Assembly: GCF_001422365.1 (NCBI RefSeq)
Contig: NZ_LMMT01000039.1
Span: forward strand, 62,001-126,000
DNA: 64,000 bases
Direction: 5' to 3'
Source: Pseudorhodoferax sp. Leaf265
GTDB lineage: Bacteria > Pseudomonadota > Gammaproteobacteria > Burkholderiales > Burkholderiaceae_C
Shown: positions 8,543 to 16,138 of the stretch, piece after piece
Position numbering within the stretch: the first letter of the stretch is position 1
Layout: every line of letters starts with the position of its first letter
Notes under the pieces: model-generated
Told to the model about the DNA's origin: nothing
Database searches by the model: none
What the model saw: only the letters and a program-made list of their open reading frames with translations
Position numbers and translations under genes: made by a program

Positions 8543-10834
8543 ATGCATCTTCCACATCAGGTCGGCCTTTCCAGTTCTACGCTCCAATCCGCCCTCAAGG
8601 CCGAACTGGCAGGCGGTGAAAACGTAACAGCCAGCGTGGCGGTTGACCTGGATGCGCAACTGCGTTTTGCGCCAGGTCTGCTGGCGTTGACGGAGCAGCG
8701 CCTCCTTGCTGTCACCTGCGAGACAGGTTCGCCGCAGGTCCACAGCTGGCCTTTGGCGGCGGGCCTGGAACTGCGCCACTCCGACCACGCCGGCGTCGGC
8801 CAACTCGAGTTGCACGATGGCCGCCAGCGGCTGGCGCACTGGCGGTTCACGCTGGGGGCGGACCCGCAGGCGCTGCGCCTGCTGCGCCAGTTCGAACGCC
8901 GCGGCAGCCAGGATCCGGCCGACGAGGACGAGGGCAGCACCTGCCCGACCTGCCACGCTCCGCTGCCTGCGGACAGCGAAACCTGTAGCGTTTGTTTTCG
9001 CGAGTTGCATACGCCGCCTTCCACCTGGGTGTTGTTGCGACTGTGGCGCTTCGCGCATCCCTACCGCATGCAACTGCTGTTGGGCTTCGTGCTGACGCTG
9101 GCCTCCACGGCCGCGACGCTGGTGCCGCCCTACCTGACGATCCCGCTCATGGACAAGGTGCTGATCCCGTTCCAGAACGGCCAGCAGATCGCGCCCGGCA
9201 CGGTGCTGATGTACCTGGCCGGCCTGCTGGCGGCGGCGCTGCTGGGCTGGGGCCTGAACTGGTGGCGCACCTACCTGCTGGCCCTGGTGTCCGAGCGCAT
9301 CGGCGCCGACCTGCGCACTGCCACCTTCGACCATCTGCTGCAGCTGTCCCTCGATTACTTCGGCGGCAAGCGTACTGGCGATCTGATGTCGCGGATCGGT
9401 TCGGAAACCGACCGCATCTGCGTTTTCCTTTCGTTGCATGCGCTCGATTTCGCGACCGATGTGCTCATGATCGGCATGACGGCGGCTGTGCTGTTCTCCA
9501 TCCACCCCGGGCTGGCGCTGGTGACCCTGCTGCCGCTGCCCTTCATCGGCTGGATGATCCACGTGGTGCGCGACCGCCTGCGCACCGGCTTCGAGAAGAT
9601 CGACCGGGTCTGGTCCGATGTCACCAGCGTGCTGGCCGACACCATTCCCGGCATCCGCGTGGTCAAGGCCTTCGCTCAGGAAGGGCGCGAGGCCCAGCGC
9701 TTTCGCGACGCCAACCAGCGCAACCTGGAGGTCAACGACCGGCTCAACAAGACCTGGTCGCTGTTCACGCCCACGGTCTCGCTGCTGACCGAGATCGGCC
9801 TGCTCGTGGTCTGGGCCTTCGGCATCTGGCTGGTGGCGCACCAGCAGGTCACGGTCGGCGTGCTGACCGCCTTCCTGGCCTACATCGGCCGCTTCTACAC
9901 GCGGCTGGACTCCATGAGCCGCATCGTCTCGGTCACGCAGAAGGCCGCTTCGGGTGCCAAGCGCATCTTCGACATCCTGGACCACCGCTCCAACGTGCCC
10001 GAGCCGGCCGAACCGCTGGTGCTGCCGGCCGGTGGCCTTCGTGGCGGGCTGCAGATGGACGGCATCGCCTTCCGCTACGGCAACCGCTCGGTGATCCGCA
10101 ACCTGTCGCTGGACATCCGGCCCGGCGAGATGATCGGCCTGGTTGGCCATAGCGGCTCGGGCAAGAGCACGCTCGTGAACCTGATCTGCCGCTTCTACGA
10201 CGTGAGCGAGGGTGCGATCCGGGTTGACGGCCTGGACCTGCGCCGCCTGCGCGTGGCCGACTACCGGCGCCACATCGGCCTGGTGCTGCAGGAGCCCTTC
10301 CTGTTCTTCGGCACCATCGCCGAAAACATCGCCTACGGCCGGCCCGACGCCACGCGCGCCGAGATCGTCGCCGCCGCGCGCGCCGCCCACGCGCACGAAT
10401 TCATCCTGCGCCTGCCGCAGGGCTACGACTCGCTGGTCGGCGAGCGTGGCCAGGGTCTGTCGGGCGGCGAGCGCCAGCGCATCTCGATCGCGCGCGCGCT
10501 GCTGATCGACCCGAAGATCCTGATCCTGGACGAAGCCACCTCGGCCGTGGACACCGAGACCGAGAAGGAAATCCAGAAGGCGCTGGACAACCTCGTGCAG
10601 GGGCGCACCACGATCGCCATCGCGCACCGGCTGTCTACCTTGCGCAAGGCCGACCGGCTGGTGGTCATGGACCGCGGCCAGGTCGTCGAAGTCGGTCCGC
10701 ACGACGAACTCATGGCGCGCCAGGGCGCCTACTGGCGGCTGTACGAGGCCCAGGTGCGGCGTGTGGACGCCGACGGCGATGCGCTGGCCGAGGTGCCGGC
10801 CAGCCACCCGGCCCATCCGGCGGGAGGCGTGTGA
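8543..10834 (+). CDS. ABC exporter with N-terminal PH-like domain and zinc ribbon, cyanophycin-associated
   Basis: Fused permease/ATPase, 763 residues from the favoured ATG (8504 and 8441 are in-frame alternatives; none has a clear ribosome site). The first ~125 residues (LDAQLRFAPGLLALTEQRLLA) look like a PH/GRAM-type beta domain. Next comes a four-cysteine ribbon CPTC-x10-CSVC (Cys134, 137, 148, 151), then a six-helix ABC exporter membrane domain and an ATPase with Walker A GHSGSGKST, signature LSGGERQRISIARALL and Walker B ILILDEATSAVD. I recall this architecture being named 'cyanophycin metabolism-associated ABC transporter' in family annotations; that was not checked. Its stop overlaps the next gene's start. 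Confidence 0.85.
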   Translation: MHLPHQVGLSSSTLQSALKAELAGGENVTASVAVDLDAQLRFAPGLLALTEQRLLAVTCETGSPQVHSWPLAAGLELRHSDHAGVGQLELHDGRQRLAHWRFTLGADPQALRLLRQFERRGSQDPADEDEGSTCPTCHAPLPADSETCSVCFRELHTPPSTWVLLRLWRFAHPYRMQLLLGFVLTLASTAATLVPPYLTIPLMDKVLIPFQNGQQIAPGTVLMYLAGLLAAALLGWGLNWWRTYLLALVSERIGADLRTATFDHLLQLSLDYFGGKRTGDLMSRIGSETDRICVFLSLHALDFATDVLMIGMTAAVLFSIHPGLALVTLLPLPFIGWMIHVVRDRLRTGFEKIDRVWSDVTSVLADTIPGIRVVKAFAQEGREAQRFRDANQRNLEVNDRLNKTWSLFTPTVSLLTEIGLLVVWAFGIWLVAHQQVTVGVLTAFLAYIGRFYTRLDSMSRIVSVTQKAASGAKRIFDILDHRSNVPEPAEPLVLPAGGLRGGLQMDGIAFRYGNRSVIRNLSLDIRPGEMIGLVGHSGSGKSTLVNLICRFYDVSEGAIRVDGLDLRRLRVADYRRHIGLVLQEPFLFFGTIAENIAYGRPDATRAEIVAAARAAHAHEFILRLPQGYDSLVGERGQGLSGGERQRISIARALLIDPKILILDEATSAVDTETEKEIQKALDNLVQGRTTIAIAHRLSTLRKADRLVVMDRGQVVEVGPHDELMARQGAYWRLYEAQVRRVDADGDALAEVPASHPAHPAGGV

Positions 10835-11292
10835 TGGACTTCGAATTGCATCGCCATCCCATGGGCCAGCTGGTGCTGCGCCTGGGGGCCATCGAACATG
10901 CCGGCGTGGTGCCGGTGCGGGCCTTTCCGCTGTCGGCACCGGGCGACGGCCTGTCGCTGGTCGGCACCGATGGCCGCGAGCTGGTCTGGATCGACAACCT
11001 GGATGCATTGCCAGGCGCGCAACGTGCGCTGCTCGACGAGGAACTCGCTGCGCGCGAATTCCAGCCCGAGGTGCGGCGCCTGCTCAGCGTGTCCACCTTC
11101 TCCACGCCCAGCATCTGGCGCGTGGAGACCGACCGCGGCACCAGCGATTTCGTGCTCAAGAGCGAAGAGGACATTCGCCGCCTGCCCGATGGCGGCCTGC
11201 TGATCGCCAGCGGCCAGGGCGTGCACTACCGTGTGCGCGACCGCCAGGCGCTGGACCGGCCGTCGCGCCGGCTGCTGGAGCGCTTTTTGTGA
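10834..11292 (+). CDS. DUF1854 family protein, cyanophycin-associated
   Basis: 152-residue soluble protein with no signal peptide. The hallmarks of DUF1854 are visible: GVVPVRAFPLSAPGDGLSLV, then DGRELVWIDNL, and STPSIWRVETDRGTSDFVLKSEEDIRRL. The ATG at 10834 overlaps the ABC exporter stop (TGATG) and is preceded by GGGAGG, so the two are almost certainly co-translated (a GTG at 10831 is the alternative start). The pairing of this family with the zinc-ribbon ABC exporter next to cphA suggests a shared role in polymer metabolism; the molecular function is unknown. Confidence 0.85.
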   Translation: MDFELHRHPMGQLVLRLGAIEHAGVVPVRAFPLSAPGDGLSLVGTDGRELVWIDNLDALPGAQRALLDEELAAREFQPEVRRLLSVSTFSTPSIWRVETDRGTSDFVLKSEEDIRRLPDGGLLIASGQGVHYRVRDRQALDRPSRRLLERFL

Positions 11293-11393
11293 GCGGCTGT
11301 ACGGTTGTGTGAAGAATTTTGGGCCCTTTGAAGAAATAGGCCTAAATTCCGGTTCAGTTCTGCCGTTAAGAGGATCGAGGCCAGGGAAAACCC

Positions 11394-12134
11394 ATGTCCC
11401 TTGCCGTTCGTCCAGTCCTTTTGGTGAGCGCCATGCAACTGCCTTCTGTTGATCGCACTGTGAACGGGCCAGCCGGCGCCGATTCGCAGCCGGCCGCCGG
11501 CAGCGCAGCAGCGCCCGCCGGAACCGTGGCGCGGGCCACGCGCGAAGAAACCCGGGTGCTGCAGGAGCGCGCGGTCGCACAGCAGCCCGAGCCCTCGATC
11601 CGGGTGGAGCTGTCGGCCCAGGCCGATGCCTTGATCCGCTCCGGCCGTGTCGGCGAGGACGAGGCCGCCACCGCGGCCGGAGCCGTCATGGTGGCGGCGT
11701 CTGGCGTGGGCGGGCAGGGCGTCCAGGCCGGGCAGACCGGCGCGGTGCCGCCCAAGTCCAGCATCGAAGCGGTGACCGAGGCTTTCGAGCAGCGCCTGCA
11801 GGCGGATGCCGCCCCCACCGCCGAGACGGCCGAAGCCCTGGGCCGCTACCAGGCCACCGGCCAGAAGCCGGGCCCGGACCAGCCTTCCGGCCCGGACGAT
11901 GCCGCGCCCAAGAACTGGACCGAAAAGCCCAAGGTCGAGGAAGAGAAGCCGCCCGAGCCGCCCAAGGAGCCCATCTCCAAGAAGCTGCTGGACTTCCTGC
12001 AAAGCCTGTGGCGCGCTGGCGGCAACGCCATCGATGTGGCGCAGACCGGCAACCTCACGCTCAACCCGCCCAAGGAAGCGGACAGCCCGCTCACCTACGC
12101 CGACCCCTCGGCCAAGAAGACCACCGGCCTGTGA
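11394..12134 (+). CDS. Hypothetical protein, low-complexity, Ala/Pro/Glu-rich
   Basis: 246-residue protein I do not recognise. The N-terminal half is Ala-rich with a helix-prone stretch (TREETRVLQERAVAQ). The centre has AATAAGAVMVAASGVGG. The C-terminal third is strongly disordered and charged (KPKVEEEKPPEPPKEP) and then has a short amphipathic segment ISKKLLDFLQSLWRAGGNAIDVA. No signal peptide or membrane helix is evident. The ATG at 11394 is preceded by AGGGAAAACCC; an in-frame ATG at 11433 (MQLPSVDRTVNG) is also possible. Upstream 11293-11393 is AT-rich for this genome and probably holds its own promoter. Confidence 0.65.
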   Translation: MSLAVRPVLLVSAMQLPSVDRTVNGPAGADSQPAAGSAAAPAGTVARATREETRVLQERAVAQQPEPSIRVELSAQADALIRSGRVGEDEAATAAGAVMVAASGVGGQGVQAGQTGAVPPKSSIEAVTEAFEQRLQADAAPTAETAEALGRYQATGQKPGPDQPSGPDDAAPKNWTEKPKVEEEKPPEPPKEPISKKLLDFLQSLWRAGGNAIDVAQTGNLTLNPPKEADSPLTYADPSAKKTTGL

Positions 12135-12150
12135 GGCCGGCGGCCTGCGC

Positions 12151-13983
12151 TCAGCGCAGGTGGTGCACGGCGCCCTGGCCGTAGACCGGGGTTGCGATCC
12201 CCTCCATCCTCGCCTTCAGCTGCAGCGCCAGGTACTGCGAGTAGTGGCGCGACTGGTGCAGGTTGCCGCCGTGGAACCACAGCTGCGGCTGCTGCGTGGG
12301 CTTCCACATGTTGCGCAGCTCGCCTTCCCAGGGGCCGGGGTCCTTGGTGGTGTTCGAGCCCAGCCCCCAGCACTTGCCGACACGGTCGGCCACTTCGGGC
12401 GACACGATGCTGGCGACCCAGCCATTCATCGAGCCATAGCCCGTCGCGTAGACCAACAGGTCGGCCGGCAACTCCGTGCCATCGGTCAGCACGACCGAGC
12501 GCGGCTTGATCCGTTCGATGTTGACGCCACTCTTCAAATGGATGCTGCCGTCGGCCACGAGCTCGGACGCGCCCACGTCGATGTAGTAGCCCGAGCCGCG
12601 CCGCAGGTACTTCATGAACAGGCCGGAGCCGTCATCGCCGAAGTCGAGCAGGAAGCCGGCCTTTTCCAGCCGCGCGTAGAAGTCCCGGTCGCGCTGCTGG
12701 ATCGCCTCGTACACCGGCACGTGGAAGCTGTGCATGATCCTGAACGGCACCGAGGCGAACAGCAGGTCGGCCTTCTCCGTGGTGATGCCGCTGGCCACGG
12801 CCTCCTCGGAATACAGCCCGCCGAGCGCCAGTTCCATCAGCGAATCGGACTTCACGATGTGCGTGGACGAGCGTTGCACCATCGTCACATTGGCGCCGTG
12901 CTCCCAGAGGTCGGCGCAGATGTCGTGGGCCGAGTTGTTCGAGCCCAGCACCACGCAGTGTTTGCCGGCATAGGCCTCGCCACCCGGGTGGGCGCTGGAG
13001 TGGTGCTGCTCGCCCTCGAACGTTTCGGCACCGGCGATCTTCGGCACCGACGGAAAACCCGAGACGCCGAGCGCGAACACCAGCTGCGTGGGCCGCAGCA
13101 CCACGGTCTCGCTGCGGCCGTCGGCATGCTGGCGCTCCACCGTCACACGCCAGGTCTGGCTGGCTTCGTCGAAGCTGGCGCTCCGGGCCTCGGTGGAACT
13201 CCAGTAGTTGAGCTCCATGACCTTGGTGTACATCTCCAGCCAGTCGCCGACCTTGTCCTTGGGGCAGAACACGGGCCAGTCGTCCGGGAACGGCAGGTAG
13301 GGCATGTGGTCGTACCAGACCGGGTCGTGCAGGCACAGCGACTTGTAGCGCTTGCGCCAGGAGTCGCCGGCGCGCGCGTTCTTCTCGATCACGAGCGTGG
13401 GCACGCCCAGGCGCTTGAGCCGCGCCGCCAGGCCGATGCCGCCCTGGCCGCCGCCGATGACCACGCAGTAGGGCTGCTCGGTGTAGCCCAGTGCCGCCTC
13501 CTCCTGCTGGCGGCGGTCAAGCCAGGTGGTCCGGTCGCGGCGCGCGCCGTGCTCGGCGCCCAGCACGCGGCGCGGCCCCTTCTTCTCCTCGAAGCCCTTG
13601 AGCTCGCTCATCACGGTCAGCAGCGTCCAGCATTTGCCGTCCTTGAGCCGCAGGTGGCCGCGCCCGCGCGCCACGGCGGTTTCGAAGGTGAACCAGCCTT
13701 CGGTCACGCCGTCGGCATGGCTGGGCTGGTCCTGCACCTGCCAGCTGCTGGGCGCGACGCGGGCCAGGTTGGCCTGCAGCATCGCGGCGATGGCATCCTT
13801 GCCCTCGGCCGTGTGCAGGTTCCAGGTGAAGGCCACGAGGTCGCGCCAGTAGCAGTCGTCGGCGAAGGCGTCGAGCGTGGCGGCGATGTCGCCGCGGGCC
13901 AGCGCGGCACCGAAGTCCTGCAGCCATTGCGCGGCTTCGGCGGATGGGGTGGTGACCGGCGCTTCGGCCAGGGTCTGGGTCAT
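12151..13983 (-). CDS. Flavin monooxygenase with N-terminal NTF2/SnoaL-like domain
   Basis: 610-residue fusion. Residues ~15-130 form an NTF2/SnoaL-like fold (LQDFGAALARGDIAATLDAFADDCYWRDLVAF). From residue 171 the protein is an FAD/NADPH oxygenase: FAD-binding GGGQGG at 177-182, an FMO/BVMO-type F-x-G-x3-H-x3 motif (F322, G324, H328, with His332 where Trp/Tyr is usual), and NADP-binding GSNNSA at 347-352. It is likely a cytosolic oxygenase acting on an organic ketone, amine or sulfur substrate; the substrate is unknown. The start has an excellent ribosome site (AGGAG, 8 bases upstream). A sigma-54-type promoter and an inverted-repeat array lie upstream (separate entries). Confidence 0.88.
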   Translation of the reverse strand: MTQTLAEAPVTTPSAEAAQWLQDFGAALARGDIAATLDAFADDCYWRDLVAFTWNLHTAEGKDAIAAMLQANLARVAPSSWQVQDQPSHADGVTEGWFTFETAVARGRGHLRLKDGKCWTLLTVMSELKGFEEKKGPRRVLGAEHGARRDRTTWLDRRQQEEAALGYTEQPYCVVIGGGQGGIGLAARLKRLGVPTLVIEKNARAGDSWRKRYKSLCLHDPVWYDHMPYLPFPDDWPVFCPKDKVGDWLEMYTKVMELNYWSSTEARSASFDEASQTWRVTVERQHADGRSETVVLRPTQLVFALGVSGFPSVPKIAGAETFEGEQHHSSAHPGGEAYAGKHCVVLGSNNSAHDICADLWEHGANVTMVQRSSTHIVKSDSLMELALGGLYSEEAVASGITTEKADLLFASVPFRIMHSFHVPVYEAIQQRDRDFYARLEKAGFLLDFGDDGSGLFMKYLRRGSGYYIDVGASELVADGSIHLKSGVNIERIKPRSVVLTDGTELPADLLVYATGYGSMNGWVASIVSPEVADRVGKCWGLGSNTTKDPGPWEGELRNMWKPTQQPQLWFHGGNLHQSRHYSQYLALQLKARMEGIATPVYGQGAVHHLR

Positions 13984-14043
13984 GCTGTCGTCTCCTTGCG
14001 GTGGGTCTCGCCGGGCCGGCGTGGCCGCGGCGATCTCTGCTCC

Positions 14044-14058
14044 GCAAGCCGCATGCCT
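14044..14058 (-). promoter_or_regulatory. Probable sigma-54 (-24/-12) promoter for the monooxygenase
   Basis: On the minus strand the sequence AGGCATGCGGCTTGC has the invariant GG-N10-GC spacing of sigma-54 promoters (consensus TGGCAC-N5-TTGC). It places the transcription start about 50 bases before the monooxygenase ATG at 13983. An upstream repeat array sits at the distance expected for an enhancer-binding protein. Confidence 0.55.
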
Positions 14059-14120
14059 GCCGGATCATGAAAATAAGTATTTGTTTTTAAAAGATTTTTC
14101 TGCAGAAAGGTGGATCCGGG

Positions 14121-14170
14121 TGTGACAGCCGGCTGGACAGCTGTCGCACCCGCCTGCGACAGGTGTCGCG
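14121..14170. promoter_or_regulatory. Four-half-site inverted repeat array, candidate activator binding site
   Basis: Contains TGTGACAG (14121-14128), CTGTCGCA (14141-14148), TGCGACAG (14155-14162) and TGTCGCG (14164-14170). The middle two form a perfect 8-bp inverted repeat with a 6-base spacer. It lies about 65-125 bases upstream of the sigma-54-like element, consistent with an upstream activating sequence. The cognate regulator is not in this window. Confidence 0.5.
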
Positions 14171-14212
14171 CTCGGTCCAGCGCGCCGTGTTGAGGCGAGA
14201 GGCTGCAGCCCG

Positions 14213-14234
14213 ACGGTCAACCGGGTCTGACCGT
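14213..14234. terminator. Inverted repeat immediately after the SbmA-like ABC gene
   Basis: ACGGTCA (14213-14219) and TGACCGT (14228-14234) form a 7-bp perfect stem with an 8-base loop directly downstream of the ABC gene stop on the minus strand. There is no U-tract, so it may only stabilise the 3' end or be an operator half of the adjacent regulatory region. Confidence 0.3.
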
Positions 14235-16046
14235 TCAATGCGCTGGCAGTGGTGCCTGTTGCAATCGGAAGCGCGCCGCCCCGCCGTCGTTCGGCACCAA
14301 CTGCCAGCTGCGGTCGTGGAAGGCGGACACGGCCGGCCGGTGCGCGATCGACAGCAGGGCGCCGCCGGCCGCCTGCACCTGGCCCACGAGCTTGGCGTAG
14401 ACCGCCTGCTCGGCCGGCGCGTCGAGCGCGCTGGTGGCCTCGTCGGCGAAGATCCAGCGCGGTTTCTTGAGCAGCACGCGCGCCACCGCCAGCCGCTGCT
14501 GTTCGCCGCCCGAGAGCTTCTGGCTCCAGGCGTCCTCGCGGTCCAGGCTGTCCTGCAGCTGCGGCAGCTGGGCGTCGCGCAGTGCGGTGCGCAGGTCCTC
14601 GTCGCGGTAGTCCGATGCCGGCTTCGGGTAGGCCAGCGCATCGCGCAGCGGTCCATCGGGGAAGTAGGGGCGCTGCGGGATGAACATGGCGTCCGCCGGC
14701 TGCGCCACGCTGCCGCTGGCATGCGGCCAGATGCCGGCGATGGCGCGCAGCAGCGTGGACTTGCCGCTGCCCGACGGGCCCTTGAGCAGCACGCGCTCGC
14801 CCGGCTCAACTTGCAGGTTCAGCGCGGCCAACAGCGGGGTTCCGTCGGGCAGGGCCAGCGCGAGGTCGTGCGTGGCCAGCACGCCGTCGGACAACTGGTG
14901 CCGGGCGCCCTGGCTTGCGACGTCTGCGGCGAGCGCGGCCAGACTGTCTTCGAAGGTGGTCAGCCGGTCGGTGGTGGCGCGCCAGACGGCCAGCTCCTGG
15001 TAGTTGTCGACGAACCAGGACAGCGACTTCTGCACCTCGTCGAAGGCGGCCGTGATCTTCATGAGCTCGCCGAGCTGGATCGCACCGCTGAAAAAGCGTG
15101 GTGCCGACACCAGGAACGGGAAGATCACGGCCGCCTGGCCAAAGAAGCTGCCGAACCAGATCAGCCGCTTCTGCGCCTTGAGCAGTTGCAGGTAGTTGGC
15201 CAGCACGCGCGCGAAGCGCAGGTCGAGCTGCTGGCGCTCGACCTGCTCGCCGCGGTCCAGCGCGATCGCCTCGCTGTACTCGCGTACGCGCACCATGTGG
15301 TGCCGGAAGTCGGCCTCCAGCCGCTGCTGGCGGAAGTTCAGGCCGATCTGCGGCCGGCCGATGAAGTGCGTGATCAGGCTGCCGGCCAGGCAGTACAGCA
15401 CCGCCATCCAGACCATGAAGCCCGGAATCTCGAAGCGGTGACCGCCCAGCTCGAACGCGAAGGCGCCCGACAGCCCCCACAGGATGCCGACGAAGCTGAC
15501 CAGCGTGACCAGCGCCTTGAACGCGCCCATGGTCAGCGACACCGTGTAGGTGGTGAACAGGTTCAGGTCTTCCTGGATGCGCTGGTCGGGGTTGTCCGGC
15601 GGAGCGCTGCTGTCGCCCTGGCCGTAGCGGGCCAGCTCCATGCGGTAGAACGCGTGGTTGGCCGTCCAGCGTTTCAGGTAGCTGCCGGTCATCCAGGCGC
15701 GCCAGCGCATCTCCAGCAACTGCGTCAGGTAGAAGCGGTAGACCGCTGCCACGATCAGTCCGAACGCGATCAGCGTGAAGTGTCCCAACTGCTGCCAGAA
15801 CACCGCCTGGTCCTTGTTCTGCAGCGCGTCGTAGAACACGCCGTACCAGTTGTTGAACTGCACCAGCAGCCAGACGCCGACCAGGTTCAGCACCACGATG
15901 CCGGCCAGCAGGCCGCGGGCGCGCCATTTCTCTTCGGACTGGAAGTAGGGCAGGGAAAGGCGCCAGATGCGGCGGGCCTGCTGGCGCGCGAGCGCGAGCC
16001 GTTCTTGTTGGGGCATGGGGGGCGGCAGTCGTTGGGGCGCGCCCAT
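14235..16046 (-). CDS. SbmA/BacA-like ABC transporter, permease-ATPase fusion
   Basis: 603-residue inner-membrane transporter of the ABC_membrane_2 (SbmA/BacA, YddA, ABCD-type) family, with members that move peptides, antibiotics or cobalamin. The membrane part contains NNWYGVFYDALQNKD and YLTQLLEMRWRAWMTGSYL, characteristic of the group. The ATPase has Walker A GPSGSGKSTLL, signature LSGGEQQRLAVARVLL and Walker B WIFADEATSALD. The C-terminus is complete. The start is ambiguous: 16046, or MPQQERLALARQ at 16016; neither has a strong ribosome site. The role in this organism cannot be inferred from neighbours. Confidence 0.88.
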   Translation of the reverse strand: MGAPQRLPPPMPQQERLALARQQARRIWRLSLPYFQSEEKWRARGLLAGIVVLNLVGVWLLVQFNNWYGVFYDALQNKDQAVFWQQLGHFTLIAFGLIVAAVYRFYLTQLLEMRWRAWMTGSYLKRWTANHAFYRMELARYGQGDSSAPPDNPDQRIQEDLNLFTTYTVSLTMGAFKALVTLVSFVGILWGLSGAFAFELGGHRFEIPGFMVWMAVLYCLAGSLITHFIGRPQIGLNFRQQRLEADFRHHMVRVREYSEAIALDRGEQVERQQLDLRFARVLANYLQLLKAQKRLIWFGSFFGQAAVIFPFLVSAPRFFSGAIQLGELMKITAAFDEVQKSLSWFVDNYQELAVWRATTDRLTTFEDSLAALAADVASQGARHQLSDGVLATHDLALALPDGTPLLAALNLQVEPGERVLLKGPSGSGKSTLLRAIAGIWPHASGSVAQPADAMFIPQRPYFPDGPLRDALAYPKPASDYRDEDLRTALRDAQLPQLQDSLDREDAWSQKLSGGEQQRLAVARVLLKKPRWIFADEATSALDAPAEQAVYAKLVGQVQAAGGALLSIAHRPAVSAFHDRSWQLVPNDGGAARFRLQQAPLPAH

Positions 16047-16138
16047 GCTAGCGCTGCCGCGCGTGTGAAGATGAGGCTGAACTTAAGGCCGCGCGCGCAC
16101 GGGCCTGCGCCTGCGCATCTGCGAGCCGCGTGCCCCGC

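Noticed and set aside
5979..8627. 882-residue open frame on the plus strand, antisense to cphA/cphA'
   Set aside because: His/Gln/Ala/Gly-rich translation with no domain; it is the usual GC-rich shadow of the strong coding frame on the minus strand.
11806..14070. 754-residue plus-strand open frame over the flavin monooxygenase
   Set aside because: Antisense shadow; begins within the hypothetical gene in another frame and has Arg/Pro- then His/Gln-rich composition without homology.
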